A stretch of DNA of 64,000 bases from contig JACJVV010000002.1 of NCBI GenBank assembly GCA_020637495.1, forward strand, positions 62,001 to 126,000, read 5' to 3'. A program made the translations under genes and the position numbers. Under the pieces are notes generated by a model. The model was given only the letters and a program-made list of their open reading frames with translations, had not been told where the DNA came from and did not search any database. Positions 1 through 8,091 of the stretch are shown here, one piece after another (position 1 is the first letter of the stretch; each line of letters opens with the position of its first letter). Source of the DNA: Candidatus Woesearchaeota archaeon. GTDB taxonomy: Archaea; Nanobdellota; Nanobdellia; Woesearchaeales; JACJVV01.

Positions 1-411
1 GATGTTGATGATGATGGCGATGCAGATGTGCAGATTGAGCAGATTGATGATGGCGCAGCTGAAGTAACTGTAGAGATGGACGATGTCATTGATGATGAAG
101 CTAAAGAGAAGATTAAGGATATAGATGCTGATGAGTACTGTGTACCAGGTTCAACATACACTTATGATGGAGAGGATGGAAGCGTAGATTCAGAAGTCAT
201 TGGCTTGACAGCATATAAGGGAAAGCAGATGTGCGAAGCAGAGTCTGAGACAGTCATTGATTCACCTGCAGGGAAGATAACGACTATGACTACATACTAC
301 TTTGACAATACATACAAAGAGTATTGGATCGTTACAAGCACTACTGGCGCAATGATGCCTTCTCCTCAAGTCAATGAGATACATCTTGTAGATGGTGAAG
401 TTGTGAACTAG
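1..411 (+). CDS. Acidic protein, C-terminal part (runs in from the left edge)
   Basis: The frame is open from the first base, so the gene begins before the window; the GTG at 28 is not a convincing start. About 136 residues are visible. The first 40 are very rich in Asp and Glu, and the rest looks like a folded beta-rich domain with two cysteines. It ends at TAG just before a T-rich run at 420-428 that could terminate transcription. I do not recognise the family. Secretion is possible but the N-terminus is not visible. Confidence 0.7.
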   Translation, partial: DVDDDGDADVQIEQIDDGAAEVTVEMDDVIDDEAKEKIKDIDADEYCVPGSTYTYDGEDGSVDSEVIGLTAYKGKQMCEAESETVIDSPAGKITTMTTYYFDNTYKEYWIVTSTTGAMMPSPQVNEIHLVDGEVVN

Positions 412-457
412 GAATAGTTCTTTTTTTTATTTCTAATTATTATAAGATGGGATAAAT

Positions 458-1894
458 ATGGAAAAATTAGAGCTAATATACCAAGCACAGAAGGAGATAA
501 GTGTACTCTCTGGGATAATTGAATTGCTTGGTTGGGATGAGGAGACGAATCTTCCTGAGGATGCATTGGAGGGAAGAGCAGAGCAGGTCAAGCTCATTGA
601 AGTACTGATACACAGGAATTTCTTATCAGCAAGATTATGGTATGCTGTGAATAAAGCTCTCCCAACTACAAAGAAGGATGCATTGGTCCTAAAGGAGCTA
701 AAAAGAGAGATATCAAAGCAGAGAAGGATACCTCAAATATTGGTAGAAGAGATAGCGCATCAGGAGATAATATGCAGGAAGCTCTGGAAAGATGCACGTG
801 CTGCTAAGGATGCATCGCTGTTTCTGCCTGGTCTGAAGAGGATGATCAAGCTTAAGAGGCGATATGCACAATTAGTCATGTCTGGTTCAGATAATTATTC
901 AGCATTATTGAGCGAGTTTGAACCTGGGATTGACTCTAGCAGACTCGATAAGATATTCTCTCGTCTTCGAGATGAATTATTGTCGATTAAGGAAGCAATT
1001 GCACAGAGAGAGTATATTGATCTGAAGACAGATAGATCAATGCATAAGAAATTGGTAAAGGACATAGTCTATTCCATGGGTATTGAGAAGAGAAGGCTTG
1101 TCTTTGGAGTATCGATGCATCCATTCTCGACACAGATATCAAGGAATGATGTTAGGATAACAACAAGGCTAAATGATTCAGTCGATATATTATTTGATGC
1201 GATGCACGAGGCAGGTCATGCTCTATATGATCTCAATCTTCCGAAGGAATATCTGCATACTGTGCTTTTCTCTGGATCTTCCATTGGGCTGCATGAGTCA
1301 CAATCTACCTTATGGGAGATATTCATAGGCAAGAGCATGATGTTCTGGCAGGATTATTACAAGCAATATAAGCAAGTCTTGAAGCAGCCTTGCAGCTTGG
1401 ATGCTTTTATGAAGAACATGCATTCAGTCGGCAAGCCGTTGAAACGTCTAGACGCTGACATATTGAATTACTGTCTTCATATATTGATTAGATACGAGAT
1501 TGAGAGGGACCTGATACTTGGTAAGATAGATGTTTCAGATATAAGCAGGTTATGGAAAGAGAGGATGAAGGATTATATTGGTGTTGTACCAGAGAATGAT
1601 GCCGAAGGATTTCTGCAGGACATCCACTGGGCTGATGGTGATTTTGGTTATTTCCCAACTTATCTAATTGGATTGATGTACGCTGCACAGATCTTTGAGA
1701 AGATGCAGAAGGATATACCTGAGTTTGAAAACTGCATAAGGAGACATGAATTTCATCCAATCAAGGATTGGTTGGCAAAGAATATCCATTCATACGGCAA
1801 GACATTGTCTTCAGAGAAGATAATCATGAAAGCTACCGGTAATGGCCTTTCACCAGAACCATTGTTAAGACAGATAAAAAGATTAGTAAGTTAA
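458..1894 (+). CDS. M32-family metallocarboxypeptidase (carboxypeptidase Taq type)
   Basis: Zinc carboxypeptidase that removes C-terminal residues from peptides in the cytoplasm. The 478-aa length fits the M32 family (about 500). Near residue 250 is the zinc motif HEAGHALYD (HExxH), followed about 25 residues later by GLHESQSTLWE, which supplies the downstream glutamate ligand and the family's HESQ signature. The C-terminal half has the helical pattern and conserved tyrosines expected of M32. The start follows a short leader with GGGATAA upstream of ATG. The next gene follows after 15 bases with a strong ribosome-binding site, so the two are probably co-transcribed. Confidence 0.93.
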   Translation: MEKLELIYQAQKEISVLSGIIELLGWDEETNLPEDALEGRAEQVKLIEVLIHRNFLSARLWYAVNKALPTTKKDALVLKELKREISKQRRIPQILVEEIAHQEIICRKLWKDARAAKDASLFLPGLKRMIKLKRRYAQLVMSGSDNYSALLSEFEPGIDSSRLDKIFSRLRDELLSIKEAIAQREYIDLKTDRSMHKKLVKDIVYSMGIEKRRLVFGVSMHPFSTQISRNDVRITTRLNDSVDILFDAMHEAGHALYDLNLPKEYLHTVLFSGSSIGLHESQSTLWEIFIGKSMMFWQDYYKQYKQVLKQPCSLDAFMKNMHSVGKPLKRLDADILNYCLHILIRYEIERDLILGKIDVSDISRLWKERMKDYIGVVPENDAEGFLQDIHWADGDFGYFPTYLIGLMYAAQIFEKMQKDIPEFENCIRRHEFHPIKDWLAKNIHSYGKTLSSEKIIMKATGNGLSPEPLLRQIKRLVS

Positions 1895-1909
1895 AGGAGG
1901 TTTTAACCC

Positions 1910-2140
1910 ATGGACATAGAGAAACATGCAGAGGAATTCCATAGGATAAGGAAGAAGTACGGGTTTGACAATGAAGAGATGTCTGAGACAATAGCTCAGT
2001 ATCTTACCTCAAAGAAACATACCTCTTCTAAAGAGTTTGCTGAGCTTTTTGATATGAAGCATGAGGATGCGTTGGTATTCTTATCATTCATAGAGAAAGG
2101 CATAAGACTGAGAGAAAGCAGCTCAAAGCTCAACCAATAG
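1910..2140 (+). CDS. Small helical protein, possible HTH-like fold
   Basis: A 76-aa charged protein preceded by AAAGGAGG at 1894-1901, a strong Shine-Dalgarno match that fixes the start. The sequence is predicted helical throughout, with a segment around residues 33-60 (TSSKEFAELFDMKHEDALVF) resembling a compact winged-helix or HTH. It lies 15 bases after the M32 peptidase gene, so it is likely in that operon. No family is recognised, and DNA binding is only a guess from helix spacing. Confidence 0.75.
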   Translation: MDIEKHAEEFHRIRKKYGFDNEEMSETIAQYLTSKKHTSSKEFAELFDMKHEDALVFLSFIEKGIRLRESSSKLNQ

Positions 2141-2175
2141 CATAAGTTTATATACTCACTCTGCTTAGTCGATTT

Positions 2176-2523
2176 ATGCCATTCGACAGAAGGAAAAGAT
2201 TCAGTGAACCTAAGAGAAGCAGGGAAGTCAGGCCTAAGAAAGGTCAGAGAAGCAGCAATGCACGTAATTTTCTTATCAAATCTCGTGGTAGGGGCGACAG
2301 GGTCCGTCTGCCTATGGTCAAAGCTGTATGCGACAGCTGCGGTAAAGAATGTGAATTGCCTTTCAAGCCGACTGCAGGAAAACCTGTCTATTGCAGTGAC
2401 TGCTTCAAGAGCAAAGGTGGCGATAGTAGAAGCAGCGATAATAGGGGTTCCAAGAATAGTGACTTATCGAGAATTGAAGAAAAGTTGGATAGAATTCTGA
2501 AAATATTAGAGAAAAGCGATTAA
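2176..2523 (+). CDS. CxxC...CxxC zinc-ribbon protein
   Basis: A 115-aa basic protein. Residues 1-45 are rich in Arg, Lys and Ser and probably disordered or nucleic-acid binding. A zinc ribbon follows at about residues 51-75, with AVCDSCGKECELPFKPTAGK then PVYCSDC, the CxxCxGxP-type ribbon found in many archaeal and candidate-phylum proteins. The C-terminus (LSRIEEKLDRILKILEK) is a short amphipathic coiled coil, suggesting oligomerisation. A TATA-like TTTATATAC at 2147-2155 lies about 25 bases before ATG, so the mRNA is probably leaderless. Exact role unknown. Confidence 0.88.
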   Translation: MPFDRRKRFSEPKRSREVRPKKGQRSSNARNFLIKSRGRGDRVRLPMVKAVCDSCGKECELPFKPTAGKPVYCSDCFKSKGGDSRSSDNRGSKNSDLSRIEEKLDRILKILEKSD

Positions 2524-2547
2524 TCTCGGTCAAGATAATCATTGTAA

Positions 2548-3081
2548 TTAATGCCTTTCCATAATAGAGCTTATACTATTTCTAAAGTCAGAATAAATTA
2601 GTAATTTCCATTTGATATTATCAGTGTGTGCTGGGTCAATATTTAGTTCAGGTGCTACTGCTGCTAATTCTTTCAATTCATTGATCCCTACATCACTTAA
2701 AACTTGTTCTCTGTAGAGATGCTGGGAATACTCAATTATGCTATTAGTTAGTTTTCTTAGAATATCGTAAGTTCTGCCTTGTTTCACATCGCTTAAAGCC
2801 TGTTGTAGATATATATCTCTATCTTCAACATATCTTGACCATTTATCTTGATTTGAATATATCTCAGTCAGCATATCAACTCCTGATTGGATATGGCCAG
2901 GCTGAACAAAATATTGTGATTGTCTTGCAAAATAACTATTGATCATGTCCACAAATTCTTGTTCTGATCTAAATTCAAGGACAAAGTCAAATTCATTAAA
3001 TACTCTATTATGATTAGCATCAACTCTATCAGCTATTGTCTGATCTGAAAGTTGCTCTAATATCTCATCTAATCTGCTCAT
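2548..3081 (-). CDS. Unrecognised soluble protein, 177 aa
   Basis: An open frame with normal codon use for this genome, predicted mostly alpha-helical and acidic, with no signal peptide or membrane segment. Regions LSDQTIADRVDANHNRVFNE and YSQHLYREQVLSDVGINELK have regular heptad-like spacing. It is convergent with the zinc-ribbon gene. It resembles several other 120-330 aa lineage-specific proteins in the window. No function can be assigned. Confidence 0.7.
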   Translation of the reverse strand: MSRLDEILEQLSDQTIADRVDANHNRVFNEFDFVLEFRSEQEFVDMINSYFARQSQYFVQPGHIQSGVDMLTEIYSNQDKWSRYVEDRDIYLQQALSDVKQGRTYDILRKLTNSIIEYSQHLYREQVLSDVGINELKELAAVAPELNIDPAHTDNIKWKLLIYSDFRNSISSIMERH

Positions 3082-3144
3082 ATAACTGAAATTCTTGTTT
3101 CTATTTTAAATATTTTGTAAACAAAAAGCTAATTGTCTAACTTG

Positions 3145-3948
3145 TCATATCATCCTCTTTATGTCCTCAATCCTCTCAAACTCATCCTCTCTGACAATCT
3201 TCAGCTGTTTGGAATTATTCTTCAAGACATTCCTTATTTTCTTCCTAAGCAATCTACCTACCACATTATCACTCTTGACCCTTTGAGTCTTCTTGAATAC
3301 ACTAAAGTAGAACACAGCTATGACAATTGTTGCAAAGATGAAGAGAGGCCATGAAAAGACAACACCTTTCTGCAGGAGATTATCAAAAAAATCTCCGAAT
3401 ATCTTGGCATAGAATCCGTTGATGATAAATATCGTAGGTACGTTTATCATTATGAGTATAAATTGTTGGTAAATATTCGCCCATGACTGCGGCCAGAATA
3501 TGAGATCAAGTGGTTGCCAGAGCACTGCCCTTATTATAGTGAATATCAGCATGCTCATAAGTATGTCTCCTGTCATGGAATGTATCCAAGGGATCATCAA
3601 TGCAACCAATGTCATTGATACAGTGTCTGTTATCACAGCACCCCACGGCGGATGTATGCCGCATAGCCTTGGCCAAAGGTTGTCGAAGATTATCAAAGCG
3701 ATACCAGGGATGGGGCCAAGATTTATTGTTATTATCAACGCAAAAAGATCGACAAGGTCTGTATTGTATAACAGGAAAAAAGGATGTACTATCCCTACAC
3801 CAGGCAATCTGCTCCAGAACCCGATCAATGTGAAAAGGAATATTGTTGCATATATGGTATTGAACGGCAATGCAACTATGGTCAACACATACAATACTGC
3901 AGTTGTAACCAAGACAATGACCCAGTTTATTGACAACATATATATCAA
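3145..3948 (-). CDS. Polytopic membrane protein, paralog family copy 1
   Basis: A 267-aa protein with about six or seven hydrophobic helices and a basic C-terminal tail. It is a clear paralog of the genes at 28960-29757 and 32568-33362. Shared landmarks are a first helix of the form WxxVLxTTAVLYVLTI, FWSRLPGxGI before helix 3, NGFYAKIFGDFFDNLL near residue 180, and FSWPLFIFATIV in the last helix. The aromatic-, proline- and glycine-rich core recalls small-molecule transporter subunits, including ECF substrate-binding components, but I cannot confirm a family. It is divergent from a TrmB regulator gene; copy 3 also lies near a TrmB gene. Confidence 0.85.
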   Translation of the reverse strand: MIYMLSINWVIVLVTTAVLYVLTIVALPFNTIYATIFLFTLIGFWSRLPGVGIVHPFFLLYNTDLVDLFALIITINLGPIPGIALIIFDNLWPRLCGIHPPWGAVITDTVSMTLVALMIPWIHSMTGDILMSMLIFTIIRAVLWQPLDLIFWPQSWANIYQQFILIMINVPTIFIINGFYAKIFGDFFDNLLQKGVVFSWPLFIFATIVIAVFYFSVFKKTQRVKSDNVVGRLLRKKIRNVLKNNSKQLKIVREDEFERIEDIKRMI

Positions 3949-4020
3949 CCCCCTGTAGAGTGGTAATAATCAGAAGTATTTATTTATAGGTGTCCTTATG
4001 CAGGACTACTTTAGAAAAGT

Positions 4021-4028
4021 TTATATAT
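4021..4028 (+). promoter_or_regulatory. TATA box of the TrmB gene
   Basis: TTATATAT lies 28 bases before the ATG at 4049, the archaeal distance for a leaderless transcript. It sits inside the longer open frame that begins at 3998, which argues that the true start is 4049. Confidence 0.6.
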
Positions 4029-4048
4029 CTAGTAAAGAATTGCCATTC

Positions 4049-4807
4049 ATGGCATTGGACCAGCTCAGGCAGATCGGACTTACTGAAGGGGAGATAAGTG
4101 TATATGAAGCTCTTCTCATAATTGGTGAATGCACAAAGACAAAGCTTGCCAAGGAATCAGGCATATCACCATCTAATATCTATGACGTGACAAACAGGCT
4201 TGTGGAGAAAGGCCTGATCTCAAAATTAGAGAAGAATGGTATACTTCATTTCAGCCCAGCAAACCCAAACAAGCTCAAGCTTTTCTTAGAGCAGAAGAAG
4301 AGAGAGATAGAAAAGGAAGAGAGTATTGTTAGCAATATTCTCCCGACCCTTCTAGCTGAATACCAGAATGTAAAAGATAATTCCAATGTTGAAGTATTTC
4401 AGGGATGGAATGGCATGAAGACGATCTTCGAGGATATGATAGAAGATTGTAAAAGGAATGATAGATGCTATGTTTTCGGTGCAAGCAAAGGAGAAAGCGA
4501 AGAATCAGCAGATAGATTCTTTCTAAAGTATTCAGAGCAGAGAGAGAAGAGAGGGATAATTACAGATATTGTATTCAATGAAGAATTGCGGAGACGAAAG
4601 AAAAGGATCGATTTCTTTCTGAAAGCAAAAAATCATAATGTTCGTTTCTTTATGCAATCAACTCCTGCAGAGATAATGCTATACAAGGATAAGGCTTGCA
4701 TATTGATATTGACTAAAGAGCCTTTGGTAATAAGGATAACATCCAAGGAAGTAATGGAATCATTCAAGCAGTATTTCGATGTCATGTGGCAGTTGGCAAA
4801 ACCTTGA
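4049..4807 (+). CDS. TrmB-family transcriptional regulator
   Basis: The N-terminal winged helix-turn-helix spans about residues 5-75 (QIGLTEGEISVYEALLI, then KLAKESGISPSNIYDVTNRL, then EKGLISKLEKNGILHFSPAN). It is followed by a coiled linker and an effector domain with PLD-like folds ending in YFDVMWQLAK, the usual TrmB layout. Family members repress or activate sugar and metabolic genes and sense small molecules. The frame continues upstream to 3998, but the TATA box at 4021-4028 favours this start. It is divergent from the membrane protein at 3145-3948, a plausible target. A paralog is at 34351-35097. Confidence 0.92.
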   Translation: MALDQLRQIGLTEGEISVYEALLIIGECTKTKLAKESGISPSNIYDVTNRLVEKGLISKLEKNGILHFSPANPNKLKLFLEQKKREIEKEESIVSNILPTLLAEYQNVKDNSNVEVFQGWNGMKTIFEDMIEDCKRNDRCYVFGASKGESEESADRFFLKYSEQREKRGIITDIVFNEELRRRKKRIDFFLKAKNHNVRFFMQSTPAEIMLYKDKACILILTKEPLVIRITSKEVMESFKQYFDVMWQLAKP

Positions 4808-4866
4808 TTTAATTATCTATATTTCTTATCATCTATACTTCCCTTAGTATATATTAGGAATGTCAT

Positions 4867-6126
4867 ATGAAGCAGATTTCATACAAAACCCTTTTAAAAA
4901 AATATGCTATCAAGCAGAATATGAAGCTTTTAGAGCATGTTGGCAAAGATATTTTCAAAGAGAATGGCATTGATATCCCAGTAGGAATTATACTATCAAA
5001 AGACTTTGATACAAAAGATCTTGGGAGATTTCTAAACACTATAAAGGATGGAAAAGTGATAATCAAAGCTCAAGTCATAGGTGGTAAGAGAAAGAAGTCA
5101 GGGCTTGTTGAGAAGGCTGAAAGTTTTGATGAAGCTATTGAGAAGATCAATGATATATTTAGCAAGAGGTACAATAATTCCCTGATCAAGAAGGTGCTTG
5201 TAGAGGAGATGCTGGATATTGAAGCAGAATATTTCCTTTCGATACTTTATGACACTGAGTCAAGGAAACCGATGATACTATTCTCGAAATCAGGAGGAAT
5301 AGATATCGAGGAGAATGAAAAGCCAGAAAGCATCACTGTTGATATACTCGAAGGATTGCAAGATAAAGACATACAAAAGCTTGTAGAGGGATCAGGTCTG
5401 GATTGTGATGCTAAGCTTGTTGAGATGATAAAAAGATCATATCTATGCTTTATAGATAATGATTGCAGAAATCTTGAGATAAACCCTATAATCAGGACAA
5501 GCTCAGGAGATTACATTGCTGCAGATGCTAAAGTCACAATAGATGACAGCGGGATCCTTAGACAGGAGAAGTTCAAGGATATTGAAGAAGATGAATCAAG
5601 CCTGAATGATCGTGAGAAAGCTGCAAGAAGGATAGATCAGGAAGGCGATAAATCCCACAGGGGAAGTACAGGCAAGACATACATCGACATTGAAGGAGGG
5701 GAAATTGCTGTCCTTGCATCAGGTGGAGGTGCATCTCTTGTTGCCATGGACGCGATCATTGAAGCAGGGGGAAAGCCTGCTAATTATACAGAATACAGTG
5801 GAAATCCATCACGAGAGAAAGTAAGGAGGTTGACCGAGCTTACATTATCTAAGGAAGGACTTAAGGGATGCCTTGTTATAGGCGGAAAAGCTAATTTCAC
5901 TGATATCTTTGAGACACTAAGCGGTTTTATGGATGTGATCATGGAAATTAAGCCAAGATACCCTATAGTGATAAGACGTGCTGGTCCTCGTGACAAGGAA
6001 GCATTTGAGATGATAAGGAAGGTTGCAGATGAGCAAGGATTTGACATAACCTTGTATGGTGAGGAGATACCGATGAGCAAGGCAGCCCATATCATGGTTC
6101 AGAAGATAGGTGATGCCAATGCATGA
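4867..6126 (+). CDS. ATP-grasp subunit of an ATP-citrate lyase / citryl-CoA synthetase-like enzyme
   Basis: Similar to succinyl-CoA synthetase beta and to the ATP-grasp half of ATP-citrate lyase. Residues 1-240 form the ATP-grasp fold: KAQVIGGKRKKSGLVEKA is the nucleotide-binding strand-loop, and LEINPII...DAKVTIDD is the magnesium/phosphate site. Residues 270-419 form the CoA-ligase domain, with ASGGGASLVAMDAIIEAGGK. At 419 aa it matches the small ATP-citrate lyase subunit. It overlaps the next gene by 8 bases. The neighbours supply the CoA-binding domain and a citryl-CoA lyase, so citrate + CoA + ATP to citryl-CoA is the favoured reaction; succinyl-CoA synthetase is the alternative. Confidence 0.88.
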   Translation: MKQISYKTLLKKYAIKQNMKLLEHVGKDIFKENGIDIPVGIILSKDFDTKDLGRFLNTIKDGKVIIKAQVIGGKRKKSGLVEKAESFDEAIEKINDIFSKRYNNSLIKKVLVEEMLDIEAEYFLSILYDTESRKPMILFSKSGGIDIEENEKPESITVDILEGLQDKDIQKLVEGSGLDCDAKLVEMIKRSYLCFIDNDCRNLEINPIIRTSSGDYIAADAKVTIDDSGILRQEKFKDIEEDESSLNDREKAARRIDQEGDKSHRGSTGKTYIDIEGGEIAVLASGGGASLVAMDAIIEAGGKPANYTEYSGNPSREKVRRLTELTLSKEGLKGCLVIGGKANFTDIFETLSGFMDVIMEIKPRYPIVIRRAGPRDKEAFEMIRKVADEQGFDITLYGEEIPMSKAAHIMVQKIGDANA

Positions 6127-7021
6127 ACCTTTCCTGACAGGAGATAGTGTTGTCATGGTGCAAGGCATTACTGGCAAGGAGGGCACAAGCTCAACTATTA
6201 GTATGATTGATTCAGGAGTCAATGTAGCATGTGGTGTGACGCCTAAGAAAGGTGGCCAGCTAGTAGAAGGTAAACCAGTCTTTGACACAGTCAAGGAAGC
6301 TGTTGAATTCAATCAGCATATATCGATAAGCGTGATATATGTGCCTCCATTATTCACATGGAACGCTGTAAAAGAGGCAATTGATGCAGGGATAAAGAAG
6401 ATAGTCATAATTGCAGAGAATGTTCCGATAAAGGACACAGCAAAGATTATAACATATGCAAGAAAGCACAATGTGGATGTTCTTGGTCCTGCTTCTGTAG
6501 GCTATCTTGATACGATGGTAGGGAAAATAGGAAGCATAGGCCATAAGGCTCCTGCCTACACAAAAGGGAATGTCGCAATCATCTCAAAGAGCGGTGGCAT
6601 GTGTTCAGAGACAGCGTCGATATTATCGCAGAGCGGGTTCGGCCAGAGCATAGTAGTCGGCATAGGTGGAGACCCATTGATAGGAACAACCTATTCAGAT
6701 CTGTTTGCAATGCTCGAGAGGGATGATAGGACCGAGGCAATTGTCTTGTACTGTGAGATAGGTGGAACATATGAAGAGGAAGCTGCAAGAGCTATCAAGG
6801 AAGGAAATCTTACGAAACCTGTTATTGCTTATGTATCAGGGCTTTTTGCAGAATCACTTGGGAGAAGCGTAGCATTAGGCCATGCAGGTGCAATAATTGA
6901 GGGAGGACGGGGAACTGCAGTCTCCAAGAAGAAAGTCCTTCGTGATGCAGGAGTAATAGTAGCAGATTATCATTATGAGATCCCAGAATTGGTGAGGAAG
7001 GTGTTGAAAGATGAGATTTAA
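6119..7021 (+). CDS. CoA-binding (SucD-like) subunit with the phospho-histidine
   Basis: Partner of the preceding ATP-grasp gene. VVMVQGITGKEG at the N-terminus is the CoA-binding Rossmann loop. GHAGAIIEGGRGTAVSKKKV near residue 265 carries the histidine that is phosphorylated in succinyl-CoA synthetases and ATP-citrate lyases. The frame also offers GTG at 6110 and ATG at 6113; AGGTG at 6108-6112 is best spaced for ATG 6119. It overlaps the previous gene and ends 11 bases inside the next one, so translation of the three is coupled. In bacterial ATP-citrate lyase this domain and the following lyase domain are fused; here they are separate. Confidence 0.9.
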   Translation: MHEPFLTGDSVVMVQGITGKEGTSSTISMIDSGVNVACGVTPKKGGQLVEGKPVFDTVKEAVEFNQHISISVIYVPPLFTWNAVKEAIDAGIKKIVIIAENVPIKDTAKIITYARKHNVDVLGPASVGYLDTMVGKIGSIGHKAPAYTKGNVAIISKSGGMCSETASILSQSGFGQSIVVGIGGDPLIGTTYSDLFAMLERDDRTEAIVLYCEIGGTYEEEAARAIKEGNLTKPVIAYVSGLFAESLGRSVALGHAGAIIEGGRGTAVSKKKVLRDAGVIVADYHYEIPELVRKVLKDEI

Positions 7022-7727
7022 GACTTCAGTAAGCAAGATAAAGGAGAATGACATAATAATAAGAGGAGAGAATCTATCAGGACTTGTTGAAGGTTCAAGT
7101 TTTTCAGACTCTATCTTCCTGATATTGCGAAACAGGAAACCAAGCAAGAAGGAATCACGTGTCTTCAACGCAATACTAGTCTCATGCATTGATCATGGCA
7201 TGGGGACACTCTCTGCATTGACGACGAGATTTGCTATGTCAGGCACTCATCAGCTGAATACAGCTGTCGCTGCAGGGCTTTGCTCTATAGGGAAATTCCA
7301 TGGTGGAGCAATAGAAAATTGCATGCAGCAACTTACCTCTGTAAAAGATGTCAAACAATTTGTATCTGACTCTTTATCTGCTAAGAAAGTGATATTTGGT
7401 TTCGGACACAAAGTATACAAGAAAGAAGATCCTCGTGCACAGCAGATTCTCAAGATCTGCAAAGAAGAGGGCTTCTCATCAGAATACATTGATGCTGCTC
7501 TTGATATGGAGAAAGAGATAGAGAAGCAGAAAGGCAAGAAGCTTGTACTTAATATTGACGGTCTGATAGCTGCAATACTTCTTGAGATGGGTTTTGCTCC
7601 TGAAGAAGGAAACGGAATATTCATAATTGCTCGTCTTCCAGGGCTTATCGCTCATGCAAATGAAGAGCGTCTGAAGGAGAAACCTGTAAGAAGATTAGAA
7701 GAAGACGAGATAGAATATGAAGGGTGA
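7011..7727 (+). CDS. Short citrate synthase-like protein, probable citryl-CoA lyase
   Basis: At 238 aa it lacks the large N-terminal part of citrate synthase and matches free-standing citryl-CoA lyases (about 260 aa). All three catalytic regions are present: the first histidine in GKFHGGAIEN (near residue 86), the second in GFGHKVYKKEDPRA (near residue 131), and the aspartate in LNIDGLIAA (near residue 183). It would cleave citryl-CoA to acetyl-CoA and oxaloacetate after the two upstream subunits make citryl-CoA. It starts inside the preceding gene and overlaps the upstream reading of the next frame, so it belongs to one operon. Confidence 0.88.
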   Translation: MRFKTSVSKIKENDIIIRGENLSGLVEGSSFSDSIFLILRNRKPSKKESRVFNAILVSCIDHGMGTLSALTTRFAMSGTHQLNTAVAAGLCSIGKFHGGAIENCMQQLTSVKDVKQFVSDSLSAKKVIFGFGHKVYKKEDPRAQQILKICKEEGFSSEYIDAALDMEKEIEKQKGKKLVLNIDGLIAAILLEMGFAPEEGNGIFIIARLPGLIAHANEERLKEKPVRRLEEDEIEYEG

Positions 7728-7738
7728 AAGGGATTAAT

Positions 7739-7987
7739 ATGGCAGAAAAAATCTTATCAGGGACAGTCCACAAGCTACCTGCAGATTTGAAGAAAGAGAT
7801 ATCATCATCAAAAGAGACTTTAGAGAAATGGAATTCTCTTACTCCATTAGGGAGGAATGAGTATATCTGTTGGATAACATCTGCAAAGAAGGATGAGACA
7901 AGGATGAAAAGGATTGATTGGATGAGAACTGACATTCTAAAGGGCAAACGCAGGCCTTGCTGTTGGCCAGGCTGCAGTCATAGGTGA
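7739..7987 (+). CDS. YdeI/OmdA-like small protein
   Basis: An 82-aa protein with the C-terminal pattern of the OmdA (bacteriocin-protection, YdeI) family: WNSLTPLGRNEYICWITSAK, then ETRMKRI, then a conserved RRPCCWPGC end. The start at 7739 is set by AAAGGGA at 7727-7733; GTG at 7724 is an unlikely alternative. It is 11 bases from the citryl-CoA lyase gene, so co-transcribed with it. The biochemical role of this family is not established, and a link to citrate metabolism is only contextual. Confidence 0.8.
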   Translation: MAEKILSGTVHKLPADLKKEISSSKETLEKWNSLTPLGRNEYICWITSAKKDETRMKRIDWMRTDILKGKRRPCCWPGCSHR

Positions 7988-7996
7988 TATTTCACC
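7983..7996. repeat. Small hairpin GGTGA-tatt-TCACC at the end of the citrate-cleavage operon
   Basis: A perfect 5-bp inverted repeat with a 4-base loop overlaps the stop codon of the OmdA-like gene. It could aid termination or mark the mRNA end; no poly-T follows directly. Confidence 0.35.
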
Positions 7997-8022
7997 GAAA
8001 GTATAAGTATTTGCCTAATTTA

Positions 8023-8037
8023 TTACGAATTACGTAA
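8023..8037. promoter_or_regulatory. Palindrome TTACG-aatta-CGTAA, possible operator
   Basis: A perfect 15-base palindrome lies about 25 bases upstream of the TATA-like TTTATAAG at 8062-8069, next to where the BRE element would sit. The position suits a repressor or activator of the PEPCK-like gene that starts at 8092. No binding protein is known. Confidence 0.4.
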
Positions 8038-8091
8038 GATAAGACTAACTTTTCATAAAGCTTTATAAGGCATATCGTAATCAGCAGAAAC

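Noticed and set aside
3500..3958. Long plus-strand frame opposite the first membrane protein
   Set aside because: It is the antisense shadow of the membrane protein and has no SD, TATA or protein-like composition.
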